Part shown: positions 54,857-63,761 of the stretch, one piece after another
Position numbering within the stretch: position 1 is the first letter of the stretch
Layout of the letters: the number at the start of each line of letters is the position of its first letter
Assembly (NCBI GenBank): GCA_000687975.1
Contig: JIAB01000001.1
Span: 248,001 to 312,000 of the forward strand
DNA: 64,000 bases
From: Lachnospiraceae bacterium AC2031
GTDB taxonomy: Bacteria; Bacillota; Clostridia; Lachnospirales; Lachnospiraceae
Direction: 5' to 3'
The notes under the pieces: model-generated
The model's database searches: none
What the model was told of the DNA's origin: nothing
Seen by the model: only the letters and a program-made list of their open reading frames with translations
Program-made: the position numbers and the translations under genes

Positions 54857-56890
54857 TTACTGGCAGACGCCATCAGCACCAAGCCAGTAGCCATCCACCT
54901 TTTTATTAGTTACCATATAACCGGAAGCGTTAAAATAATACCACTTTCCATTGATCTTCTGCCAGCTGTTTTTTGCATACCATCCCGTTGAATCACCAAA
55001 CCACCATCCTTTTGATGTTGAGCCCCAGCTTCCTACGCCGTCATATTCCCAGGCACCACTTCCACTGAGCCAGTATCCATCCTGCCAAGCAGAAGATACC
55101 ATATAGCCATAGTAATCGAAGTAATACCATTTACCGTCTATCTTAGCCCACTGACTCCAAGGGTACCATCCTGAAGAATCCTGATACCACCAACCAGAGC
55201 CATTGGTATGCCATGAACCCTGAGGTGTATATGAAGTATCACCATTTGAGCCGTACCACTGTCCATTAATCCATTCATTATCAGGAACACCTGATGATGA
55301 GCCAGAGCCTGAACCACCAGCACCTGAACCACCGGCACCAGATCCTCCTGAAGCGCCACCACCATTACCATGATCAACAGTTGAGCCGCCATTTAATCCA
55401 GAAGTTCCCTCTGATGTGCCACCAGCATCATTATAAGTAAATCTCATCTCACATCCAGCAGAATCTGTATCAGCAGCAGTCATAAGTGTATTTGTAGAAA
55501 CACCATCTACTCTATGAACCTTATACAGCGCAGCCGCAGCCGCAACAAGTCCAGCGTTATAATCAAGAGCAACCTCATTACACTGATAGTCACCCTGATT
55601 ATCTGAGTAATCTCCTTGTGAATTCTTTGGTCCACCAACAAGGGCACCAAGTAATGTATGTCTATTATCAGAATACTGATTGGCATCACCAGAAGCAGAT
55701 GCAGCACGGTGATGAGGATACTTAGCAGAATATGAATTATAGCCAACAATGTAGCACTGGTTCTGCGGATTATCTCCCATGAGATATTTCATTTGGTTTG
55801 TAGCCCAGTCTTTCCACTCATCTTTTCCCATGCCTTTATCAGCAGTAAGACCAAGGAACTGAGTATTGCAGTTATATCTGGCACTTCCCCACTGAAGAAG
55901 ACATCCATAACCACCGCTCTTATCCATGCCGTTGTACATATTGTTGGCACATTTATCCAGAGCAGATGCATCATTGCCACCATAGCTTTCAGCGATGCAG
56001 CTCACATTATCCCAGGAGAACCAAGACCAGATATTATATCCACTTCCCTGATATACACCTGTTCTTGTATTCTCAAACTCCTGCTTATATACAGGATCAT
56101 CAGTTGCTCTATATAAAAATGCAGCAGCAAGGGCATAATCATCGCCCCAGGACTGTGAATCATAGAGATAGCCACCAGTACTGTTATCCCAAAGTCCTTC
56201 CTTTGCACATGCACCGCTATGACTCATTGCATAAGCAAAAAGCTTCTTTGAATATTCAAGAGCAGTCGCATCACCAAAATTAAGATACTGAAGAGCAAGC
56301 GCCGCAGCTGTCTCACTGACAACATCCGTACCAGGATTACTGTCAGAGGTATAATAAACGTGACGCACTTCGTTCTGTGACTCTGGGGAAGACCATTTGC
56401 TATGATCCTCTGGTCCATCAGAAACCATATAGACAAATGCATTCACCGAACCATCATCATTAAGCACTGTGCATCTCTCAAAGTACTCTGTGAAATGATT
56501 TTGTATAGTCTTCAGATGTTCAGTAGTTTTTGTATCAGAAAATGATGTAGTATATTCAAGATAAGCGTACCCAAGAAGCATTGAAGAATAAGCCTGAGTA
56601 AGACCATACTTAAGATGGTCGCCTGCATCATGGAATCCACCACTTACATTTACAGTTCTGCCATTTACTGTTACGTTTTGGTCTCCAGCATGACAATTGC
56701 CTCGCCAGGAAAACGCTGAACGAGTTGCTACATCCTGGCCACACATGTTGGCATCATAAAAATAAAGCGACTCCTGAAGCAGTTTCGCAAAGTTCACTTC
56801 AATAGCTGCCGCCTTAGTGTCAATCTTTGGCACCGCAAGTAACGACACCACCAATACAACCGATAACATTAAACTTATAATTTTCCTCAT
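54857..56890 (-). CDS. Secreted GH9 endoglucanase with C-terminal wall-binding repeats
   Basis: A 677-residue cellulase. A signal peptide (MRKIISLMLSVVLVVSLLA..., cleavage near AAA at 27-29) is followed by a GH9 domain (about 30-462). It has GGFHDAGDHLKYG with catalytic base Asp91 and partner Asp88, YSAKYPHHRAAS with the active-site His-Arg, and NEVALDYNAG with acid Glu439. No CBM3 or Ig-like domain is attached. After a Gly/Ser linker, residues about 538-677 form aromatic repeats of the choline-binding/cell-wall-binding type (GWYPWSQWAKIDGKWYYF, SWQKINGKWYYF) ending DGYWLGADGVCQ. It should degrade cellulose or beta-glucan while held at the cell surface. Its promoter is not evident; upstream sequence is a repeat. 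Confidence 0.95.
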   Translation of the reverse strand: MRKIISLMLSVVLVVSLLAVPKIDTKAAAIEVNFAKLLQESLYFYDANMCGQDVATRSAFSWRGNCHAGDQNVTVNGRTVNVSGGFHDAGDHLKYGLTQAYSSMLLGYAYLEYTTSFSDTKTTEHLKTIQNHFTEYFERCTVLNDDGSVNAFVYMVSDGPEDHSKWSSPESQNEVRHVYYTSDSNPGTDVVSETAAALALQYLNFGDATALEYSKKLFAYAMSHSGACAKEGLWDNSTGGYLYDSQSWGDDYALAAAFLYRATDDPVYKQEFENTRTGVYQGSGYNIWSWFSWDNVSCIAESYGGNDASALDKCANNMYNGMDKSGGYGCLLQWGSARYNCNTQFLGLTADKGMGKDEWKDWATNQMKYLMGDNPQNQCYIVGYNSYSAKYPHHRAASASGDANQYSDNRHTLLGALVGGPKNSQGDYSDNQGDYQCNEVALDYNAGLVAAAAALYKVHRVDGVSTNTLMTAADTDSAGCEMRFTYNDAGGTSEGTSGLNGGSTVDHGNGGGASGGSGAGGSGAGGSGSGSSSGVPDNEWINGQWYGSNGDTSYTPQGSWHTNGSGWWYQDSSGWYPWSQWAKIDGKWYYFDYYGYMVSSAWQDGYWLSGSGAWEYDGVGSWGSTSKGWWFGDSTGWYAKNSWQKINGKWYYFNASGYMVTNKKVDGYWLGADGVCQ

Positions 56891-56913
56891 AAACCCACAC
56901 CCCTCTTAAAAAT

Positions 56914-56984
56914 GTGCAATTAGGGACGGACCTCGGTGCAACAGGGGACAGACCTCGGTGCAGCGGGGACAGTCCCCACTGCAC
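56914..56984. repeat. GGGGACAG-type interspersed palindrome, copy D (expanded)
   Basis: A longer copy with three GTGCA-delimited units: GTGCAATTAGGGACGGACC, then TCGGTGCAACAGGGGACAG, then GACCTCGGTGCAGCGGGG and ACAGTCCCCACTGCAC. It fills almost all the space between the upstream terminator and the GH9 ribosome site. Confidence 0.85.
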
Positions 56985-56995
56985 ATTTTATCAAT

Positions 56996-57036
56996 AAAAA
57001 GAAATGGCGTCTACACTAAATAAGTAAGACGCCATC
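56996..57036 (-). terminator. Terminator after the first LRR gene
   Basis: A 9-bp stem ATGGCGTCT/AGACGCCAT (57004-57012, 57027-57035) with TTC then TTTTT on the minus strand. It is the only clear terminator of the 57-64 kb array. Confidence 0.8.
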
Positions 57037-57058
57037 TCTCTTATATATTAAGTATTTA

Positions 57059-58597
57059 TTATTTGCATACGCCGTTTGCATCGATCCAGTATCCATCGAT
57101 GTACTGGCTTGTTACCATGTAACCATTTCCATTTAAGTAATACCAGCTACCATTTATTTTCTGCCATTGGCTATATGGATACCAACCTGATGTATCCATG
57201 AAATACCAACCTTTACCATCCTTGTACCAAGACGCTGTTGGATCATAGTCAAGAGCTCCGCTACCACTTAGGTAGTAGCCATCTCTCCATTCACTCGATG
57301 CCATATATCCATCTGCATTGAAATAGTACCAGTAGCCATCAACTTTCTGCCACTGTGACACTGGGTACCAACCTGATGTATCTTCTATCCACCAACCTAC
57401 ACTATTGCTCTTCCAGCTCATTGTTGGTTCGTAAGTCTGACTACCATCTGCGTTATACCACTTTCCATTCATCCATTCAGATGAATAAGTAACTCCATTT
57501 GAAGTATTTCCTGTTGAAGCAGAACCAGTACCAGTATTGGATGAAGTTCCCCCATTTGTAGCACCACTGGACGCACCTGTAACACCTGATGATGCATTAT
57601 TGGAAGAATCACTTTGACCAGTCGTTTTTTCAGCTGTATTATTTGAACTTTGATTATTTTCTATTTTTTTAAATATAGCTTTTACAGTACAATCCGGAAC
57701 AATATGAACATTCATTAAAGAATCTATCTCTATACTTTTACGAGGAACATACTCACCATGATCATTATAATATTCATCAGTATAAACTTCTAAAGAATCT
57801 AATTCATACCCTTCATCAGGAATGGTGGTTAGATGAAATGTTTGATCACCATAAAAAGCGATACCTTCATTATATATAGTTTTCGAATCAGTCTTTAAAG
57901 ATTCAAGATTTATTTTTCCATGTTCAGTTTTTATATTAAAATTAAAAGATTCAAAATCAAAAGCATCTTTACCAATCTCAGTAACAGTATCTGGAATCTC
58001 CATATTTAGACATCCACCACACCAAAAGAATGCTCTAGCTCCAATTTTCTTAACGCTTGAAGGAATAGCTGTTATCTGCATATAACAACAATACTCAAAA
58101 GCTTGATCATCAATAACCTCAAGACTATCAGGAAGAACAACATTTTCCAAATTACTACAAAAACCAAATGCATCTTTTCCGATGTATTTTACAGAATTAG
58201 GAATAGAAACTCTTCTAAGGCTACCGCACCATACAAACGCACCATTACCAATTCTGGTAACTGTATTTGGTATAGCTACTTCTTCTACTATTCGTGATTT
58301 ATCTTCAGGTTGAACAGCACCTAAAAGACCACTGATTTCAGTCACTGTATATGTCTTGCCATTATATTCCACATGACTAGGTACCTTTAATTTTTTAGAA
58401 TCTCCTGTATAATTACCAATACAAACACTTACGCCATCTTCAAGTATATAGTATGAAAAATCTCCAACTTTAAAATAATCCTCAGCAGCATTTGTATGGA
58501 GAACTGTCAGTGGTGCTGTAATGAATCCAATAACCATAGCCATAGTTATTATAAACGCCAATATTCTTTTGTTAGTTTTCTGTAAAATAAAATCCAT
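57059..58597 (-). CDS. Secreted BspA-like LRR protein with wall-binding repeats (1)
   Basis: A 512-residue exported protein. The signal peptide (RILAFIITMAMVIGFITAPLTVLHTNA) is followed by a short strand-rich region (YFKVGDFSYYILEDGVSVCIG) and LRR_5/BspA-type repeats of 23 residues (about 95-215; IPNTVTRIGNGAF, IPNSVKYIGKDAF). A small beta domain follows (ITLTTIPDEGYELDSLEVYTDE-like), then a Ser/Thr/Asn/Gly linker and the common 142-residue C-terminal module (371-512). BspA-like LRRs bind proteins or glycans; an adhesin role is inferred. It has fewer LRRs than its neighbours at 60211 and 61974. GGAGC precedes the ATG. Confidence 0.88.
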   Translation of the reverse strand: MDFILQKTNKRILAFIITMAMVIGFITAPLTVLHTNAAEDYFKVGDFSYYILEDGVSVCIGNYTGDSKKLKVPSHVEYNGKTYTVTEISGLLGAVQPEDKSRIVEEVAIPNTVTRIGNGAFVWCGSLRRVSIPNSVKYIGKDAFGFCSNLENVVLPDSLEVIDDQAFEYCCYMQITAIPSSVKKIGARAFFWCGGCLNMEIPDTVTEIGKDAFDFESFNFNIKTEHGKINLESLKTDSKTIYNEGIAFYGDQTFHLTTIPDEGYELDSLEVYTDEYYNDHGEYVPRKSIEIDSLMNVHIVPDCTVKAIFKKIENNQSSNNTAEKTTGQSDSSNNASSGVTGASSGATNGGTSSNTGTGSASTGNTSNGVTYSSEWMNGKWYNADGSQTYEPTMSWKSNSVGWWIEDTSGWYPVSQWQKVDGYWYYFNADGYMASSEWRDGYYLSGSGALDYDPTASWYKDGKGWYFMDTSGWYPYSQWQKINGSWYYLNGNGYMVTSQYIDGYWIDANGVCK

Positions 58598-58651
58598 TTT
58601 AAGCTCCTTCTCTTTTAATAGTTCAAAGTGTAAATAATCATATAGAATACA

Positions 58652-60169
58652 TTAGTTACATACTCCATCTGCACCTACCCAATAACCTTCGATATATCTG
58701 CTTGTTACCATGTATCCACTTCCATCAAAGTAGTACCAACTACCGTTAATCTTCTGCCACTGACTGTATGGGTACCATCCTGATGTATCCATGAAGTACC
58801 AACCATATGAATCACTATACCAAGAAGCGGTCGGAGCATAATCAAGAACACCACTACCACTTAGATAGTAGCCATCTCTCCACTCACTTGAGGCCATATA
58901 ACCATTAGCATTGAAGTAATACCAGCTTCCATCAATCTTCTGCCACTGCGATACTGGGTACCATCCTGTTGAATCCTCAAACCACCATCCAGAGCCATCA
59001 GATTTCCACGATCCCTGAGCAGTGTAAGAAGTATCTCCATTCGCACCATACCACTGTCCGTTAACCCATTCATTCTCATAAGTTAAAGCACCACTCTGAT
59101 TATCCGAAGAACCATTTGAACCAGTAGTATTATTTGAACCTAACGAATCATTTGAATTGGTTGCTCCAGTTGAGCCGGAAGCATTATTTCCTGTTTTGTT
59201 ATTTTGATTATTTGAAGAACCAGCATTTCCAGAATTATTATTTGATGTGTTATTATTTGAAGTGTTATTTGAACTACTATTTGTCTGAGAACCAGAAGAA
59301 GAACCTGCATCTGATTTAGAAAAATCAAAAATCACTTTATCATAATAATATTTGAGGTTAGTTTCATTTGTATTTTTATAATCTTCTGTCATATTATAAG
59401 TATACTGACCAGTTATATTTGTAGATTTACTAGGTCTCATTGATGCATTATATCCATCAGATAATTCTTCATATGTCAAATCAATGTCATTATTTCCATC
59501 ACCATCTATATCATACTGGTATATATGTTTATTACCATCTTCGTAATATTTCCAATAACATTTAGAATCATCAAAATAGTGATATATAATCCATTCACAT
59601 CTTTCATCTTTATTAGATATAGAACCGCCTTCCTTTGCAAAGTTAACATAGCAAGCACCTTTGTTAAAGCTAGGCATTTTAGATACAGTTACATCACATT
59701 CTACCTTAAGTATTTTTCCGTCATCTATATTCTGCGTATTTAAGTTAGATACAAAATCAGCTTCTTGATAATCTGATGCGTTGTAAAATATAGGTTCAAA
59801 ATATCCAGGATAACTTGTGCCAGAGTCAGATTTTTCAACAGTTATAACATAATGATACGTCTTACCACCAACCAGTTTATCAGAATAAGAAAGAGAATCA
59901 GATGCTCCTTTTTCATATAAATCACCACAAATGTTAACTCTCATATGCTGATCAGCAATACCACCCGACACAGGAAACGCTTCTTGAACTGTAAGTCCTT
60001 CATAAGGAGCTAAGTAGAAATACATCTTTTGATATGCTGCATCCCATGAAAGTTCACATGTAAAATTATTATAAGCAAGAGACTCAAATCCAATAGTTAC
60101 CACAACCAAAGCCGCAACAATCATTGCGGTAAGTATTCGTTTACATGTTCTTTGAAGTTTATTTTTCAT
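58652..60169 (-). CDS. Secreted protein with novel N-terminal domain and wall-binding repeats
   Basis: A 505-residue protein in the same array but without LRRs. The signal peptide (RILTAMIVAALVVVTIGFESLA) is followed by a roughly 250-residue domain that I do not recognise (starts FTCELSWDAAYQKMYFYLAPYEG). It contains a calcium-loop-like DIDGDGNNDIDL near residue 220. A long Asn/Ser/Gly linker (about 285-360) and the common C-terminal module (364-505) complete it. Domain function is unknown; surface attachment is shared with its neighbours. Confidence 0.85.
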   Translation of the reverse strand: MKNKLQRTCKRILTAMIVAALVVVTIGFESLAYNNFTCELSWDAAYQKMYFYLAPYEGLTVQEAFPVSGGIADQHMRVNICGDLYEKGASDSLSYSDKLVGGKTYHYVITVEKSDSGTSYPGYFEPIFYNASDYQEADFVSNLNTQNIDDGKILKVECDVTVSKMPSFNKGACYVNFAKEGGSISNKDERCEWIIYHYFDDSKCYWKYYEDGNKHIYQYDIDGDGNNDIDLTYEELSDGYNASMRPSKSTNITGQYTYNMTEDYKNTNETNLKYYYDKVIFDFSKSDAGSSSGSQTNSSSNNTSNNNTSNNNSGNAGSSNNQNNKTGNNASGSTGATNSNDSLGSNNTTGSNGSSDNQSGALTYENEWVNGQWYGANGDTSYTAQGSWKSDGSGWWFEDSTGWYPVSQWQKIDGSWYYFNANGYMASSEWRDGYYLSGSGVLDYAPTASWYSDSYGWYFMDTSGWYPYSQWQKINGSWYYFDGSGYMVTSRYIEGYWVGADGVCN

Positions 60170-60210
60170 AATTTTCCCTTTCTCTATAAAAGTATTAAGT
60201 ATTTAGGACA

Positions 60211-61917
60211 TTAATTGCATACTCCATCAGAACCTACCCAATAGCCATCTATATATCTGCTTGTTACCATGTAGCCACTCCCGTCAAAGTAATACCAGCT
60301 ACCATTAATCTTCTGCCACTGTGATACCGGGTACCAGCCCGATGTATCCATGAAGTACCAGCCATTTGAATCTTTGTACCAGGATCCAGTTGGATCATAA
60401 GTAAGAGCTCCACTACCACTTAGGTAGTAGCCATCTCTCCATTCAATTGATGCCATATATCCATCTGTATTGAAATAGTACCAGTAGCCATCAACTTTCT
60501 GCCACTGTGATACCGGGTACCAACCTGATGTATCTTCTAACCACCAACCAACGCTGTTACTCTTCCAACTCATTGTTGGTTCGTAGGTCTGACTTCCATC
60601 TGCGTTGTACCACTTTCCATTTACCCATTCAGATGAATATGCTACTCCATTCGAGGAATTACCAGCTGCAGCTGATCCAGAACCAGTATTTGATGAAGTT
60701 CCTGAAGAAGTTCCTGCCGCATTACCTGTACCGTTATTCGATGAATTACCGGAGCTTCCAATATTACCTCCAGCAGTCCCAGAACCCGATGAAACAGTAC
60801 CGCTTTGTCCAGAATCTAATGCTTCAAAAGTAACATTTATTGTATAATTAGATTCATTTGTAAAGAACTTATTGTCTGAAGAAAGATCAACCGCATTATC
60901 TTTATCATCTAATACTTCTATAGAAGAGACTTTATATCCAGCATCTGGTACAACATTCACAGATACAGTATCATCTATTAATAATCCATTTCTATCTAAA
61001 AGTTTTTTAGGAGTATTAGTCGCAGAAATGTTTACCTTACCATGATCTGAATTAACTATGAAACTACAATATTTTGAATAACTAAAATGTGGAGAACCAT
61101 CGTAAAATTTTACATTATAAGGTATAGATATCGATTCCAGTATATCGCAGTAATCAAATGCAGTAGACGAAATCGTTTCTACATTCGAAGGAACAATTAC
61201 ACTGTTTAAACAATTACACTCAGAAAATGCATGCATCCCGATATCCGAAACAGAATCGGGGATTGTTATATTTTTTAAATTAGTATAATAAAACAGATTA
61301 TCAGGAATAATTTTAATTGAGTTTGATAAAACTGCTGATTCAAGATTATAGCATTCACTAAATGCCCCATTTCCAATTTCTACAACTGAATCAGGGATTG
61401 TTATACTTGTTAATGAGTAACAAGATCTAAATGCCCCATTTCCAATTTTTGTAACAGAATCAGGGATTGTTATACTCGATAATAAAATACAATCACTAAA
61501 AGCCTGTCCTTCAATAGTTGTTACAGAATCAGGTATAGAAACCTTTTCCAGATTCCAAGCATTAGCAAACGCTTCTTCACGAATTATTGTCACAGAATTA
61601 GGTATAGCCACTGATATAATTGCATCATCCTCAAAAAAGCAACGCGCTCCAATCTCTGTAACATTATAAGTTTTACCATTATAATCAACCTTACTTGGAA
61701 TCTTTACATTCTTTAAATAATAAGGACCACGTGCCACCCTTACGCTTACACCATCATCAAGTATTTTAAAAGAAAAATTATCAGTTTCAAAATCAGATTC
61801 CTGAATTGCATATGTCGGAATATCCATTTGTGGTGCAGCGATTACTCCAATGACTATAGCAAAAGATATAATCATAGCCATTATCCGTTTATTTATTCTT
61901 TGTAGTTTAGTTTTCAT
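60211..61917 (-). CDS. Secreted BspA-like LRR protein with wall-binding repeats (2)
   Basis: A 568-residue paralogue of the next gene. The signal peptide is RIMAMIISFAIVIGVIAAP, then YTIQES-like FETDNFSFKILDDGVSV. LRR_5 repeats run from about 75 to 290 (IPDSVTKIGNGAF, IPDSVVEIGNGAF). A beta domain ending YTINVTFEAL precedes a Gly/Ser/Asn linker and the wall-binding module (427-568). In the module one unit differs from its neighbours (YDPTGSWYKDSNGW, YPVSQ), which suggests exchange between copies. No terminator separates it from the genes on either side. Confidence 0.9.
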   Translation of the reverse strand: MKTKLQRINKRIMAMIISFAIVIGVIAAPQMDIPTYAIQESDFETDNFSFKILDDGVSVRVARGPYYLKNVKIPSKVDYNGKTYNVTEIGARCFFEDDAIISVAIPNSVTIIREEAFANAWNLEKVSIPDSVTTIEGQAFSDCILLSSITIPDSVTKIGNGAFRSCYSLTSITIPDSVVEIGNGAFSECYNLESAVLSNSIKIIPDNLFYYTNLKNITIPDSVSDIGMHAFSECNCLNSVIVPSNVETISSTAFDYCDILESISIPYNVKFYDGSPHFSYSKYCSFIVNSDHGKVNISATNTPKKLLDRNGLLIDDTVSVNVVPDAGYKVSSIEVLDDKDNAVDLSSDNKFFTNESNYTINVTFEALDSGQSGTVSSGSGTAGGNIGSSGNSSNNGTGNAAGTSSGTSSNTGSGSAAAGNSSNGVAYSSEWVNGKWYNADGSQTYEPTMSWKSNSVGWWLEDTSGWYPVSQWQKVDGYWYYFNTDGYMASIEWRDGYYLSGSGALTYDPTGSWYKDSNGWYFMDTSGWYPVSQWQKINGSWYYFDGSGYMVTSRYIDGYWVGSDGVCN

Positions 61918-61973
61918 TTTGTTATCCTTATTCTCTTTTAGTATTTCAAGCGCATAGAATCATATAGAATAAA

Positions 61974-63704
61974 TTAGTTACATACTCCATCTGCACCTAT
62001 CCAGTAACCTTCGATATATCTGCTTGTTACCATATAACCACTTCCATCAAAATAGTACCAACTACCATTGATTTTCTGCCACTGACTGTATGGGTACCAA
62101 CCTGAAGTATCCATAAAGTACCAGCCTTTTCCATCCTTGTACCAGGATGCTGTCGGATCATAGTCAAGAGCTCCACTACCACTTAGGTAGTAGCCATCTC
62201 TCCATTCACTTGATGCCATATAACCATCTGAATTGAAATAGTACCAGTAGCCATCAACTTTCTGCCACTGTGATACTGGGTACCAACCTGATGTATCTTC
62301 TAACCACCAACCAACACTGTTACTCTTCCAACTCATTGTTGGTTCGTAGGTTTGACTACCATCTGCGTTATACCACTTTCCATTCACCCATTCAGATGAA
62401 TATGTCACTCCATTTGAAACATTACCTGTTGCAGCAGATCCAGAACCAGAATTTGATGAAGTTCCGGAGCTTCCACCATTACCTCCAGAAGTCCCAGCAT
62501 CTGATGAATTATTACCGTTTTGTCCTAAATCTAAGGCTTCAAATATGACTTTTATTGTGTAATTAGATTCATCTGTATAAAAAATACTTTCTGAAGATTG
62601 ATCAACAGCTTTACCTTGATTATTTACTACTTCTATAGATGCTACTTTATAACCTATATCTGGTACCACATTCACCGTTACAGCATCACCAACTAATAAT
62701 CCATTTCTTTCTAATAGATCTTTAGGAGTATTCGTCGCAGAAATGTTTACCTTGCCATGATCTGCATTCACATCAAAAGTGCAATACTTTGAATAACTAT
62801 AACATGGAGAACCACCGATAATTTTAGCACTATATGGAATATATAAAGATGACAGTTTATCACAGTCTTCGAACGCATTAGCCGATATTGTTTCTACATT
62901 TGTCGGAACAATAACTCTTGTCAACATATCACAATTACAAAAAGCCTTTCCCTGAATCTCTGTAACAGAATCAGGGATTGTTATATTATTTATATTTGTA
63001 TCTGCAAATAATGCATAACGAAGAGTTTTAATAGAATTGGGTAATACTACTGTTTCGAGATTATTACAACGACCAAATGCTTCCTTTCCAATTTCTGTAA
63101 CAGAATCAGGGATTGTTATATTTGTTAATGATTCACAATCACCAAAAGCAGCGATTCCAATTTCTACAACAGAATCAGGGATTGTTATATTTGTTAATGA
63201 TTCACAACCATCAAAAGCACATTCTCCAATATAGGTGACAGAATTGGGGATTGATATACTTGTTAATGAATCACAAGCACAAAAAGCACATTCTCCAATA
63301 TAAGTGACAGAATTGGGGATAGAAACTTTCTTCAAATTCTCAGCATTTTTAAACGCTTCCTTACCAATAACTGTTACAGAATTAGGTATAGCTACTGATA
63401 TAAGTGAATTATTAACCATAAAGCAACCTCCTCCAATCTCTGTAACAGCATAAGTTTTATCTCTATAATTAACCTTACTTGGAATCTTGACATTCTCAAA
63501 ATAATCGGGAACATTCGACACACTTACGCTTACACCATCATCTAGTATTTTGTATCTAAATTCATCAACTTTAAAATCATAATCATACATATATGCATAT
63601 GTCGGAATATCCATTTGTGGTGCAGCGATTACTCCAATGACTATAGCAAAAGATATAATCACAGCCATTATCCGTTTATTTATTCTATGTGGTTTAGTTT
63701 TCAT
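61974..63704 (-). CDS. Secreted BspA-like LRR protein with wall-binding repeats (3)
   Basis: A 576-residue exported protein, very similar to the protein at 60211 over the signal peptide, the first 75 residues and the post-LRR domain. LRR_5 units (23 residues) run from about 80 to 300; four consecutive units are almost identical in DNA with exact 69-bp spacing. C-terminal module at 435-576. The ATG is preceded by AGAGGATAAAGA. Probably a surface adhesin or glycan-binding protein. Confidence 0.9.
   Translation of the reverse strand: MKTKPHRINKRIMAVIISFAIVIGVIAAPQMDIPTYAYMYDYDFKVDEFRYKILDDGVSVSVSNVPDYFENVKIPSKVNYRDKTYAVTEIGGGCFMVNNSLISVAIPNSVTVIGKEAFKNAENLKKVSIPNSVTYIGECAFCACDSLTSISIPNSVTYIGECAFDGCESLTNITIPDSVVEIGIAAFGDCESLTNITIPDSVTEIGKEAFGRCNNLETVVLPNSIKTLRYALFADTNINNITIPDSVTEIQGKAFCNCDMLTRVIVPTNVETISANAFEDCDKLSSLYIPYSAKIIGGSPCYSYSKYCTFDVNADHGKVNISATNTPKDLLERNGLLVGDAVTVNVVPDIGYKVASIEVVNNQGKAVDQSSESIFYTDESNYTIKVIFEALDLGQNGNNSSDAGTSGGNGGSSGTSSNSGSGSAATGNVSNGVTYSSEWVNGKWYNADGSQTYEPTMSWKSNSVGWWLEDTSGWYPVSQWQKVDGYWYYFNSDGYMASSEWRDGYYLSGSGALDYDPTASWYKDGKGWYFMDTSGWYPYSQWQKINGSWYYFDGSGYMVTSRYIEGYWIGADGVCN
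63101..63376. repeat. 69-bp tandem repeats encoding LRR units
   Basis: The word CAGAAT(C/T)(A/G)GGG recurs at 63101, 63170, 63239 and 63308, and as CAGAATTAGG at 63377, exactly 69 bp apart (23 codons). Units 1 and 2 share the run ATTGTTATATTTGTTAATG and TTCACAA with few changes, indicating recent unit duplication. Confidence 0.85.
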
Positions 63705-63761
63705 TTTTGTTATCTTTATCCTCTTTTGTATTTCTAAGTGTAAATAATCATATAGAATACA

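Larger units (their letters stand above)
57059..62402. repeat. Dispersed copies of the 429-bp wall-binding module
   Basis: Near-identical 3' gene segments at 57059-57487, 58652-59080, 60211-60639 and 61974-62402, with a further partial copy at 63762-64000 and a diverged one in GH9 (54857-55276). Each encodes two cycles of E-W-NG-WY...GWW.EDTSGWYP and SQWQK..G.WYYF..(D/N)GYM. The intergenic DNA after two of the genes (58623-58651 and 63733-63761) is also nearly identical, so whole gene-plus-spacer units were duplicated. Confidence 0.85.

Noticed and set aside
27544-56984. CRISPR array interpretation of the dispersed repeats
   Set aside because: Copies are kilobases apart, with no regular spacers and no cas genes.
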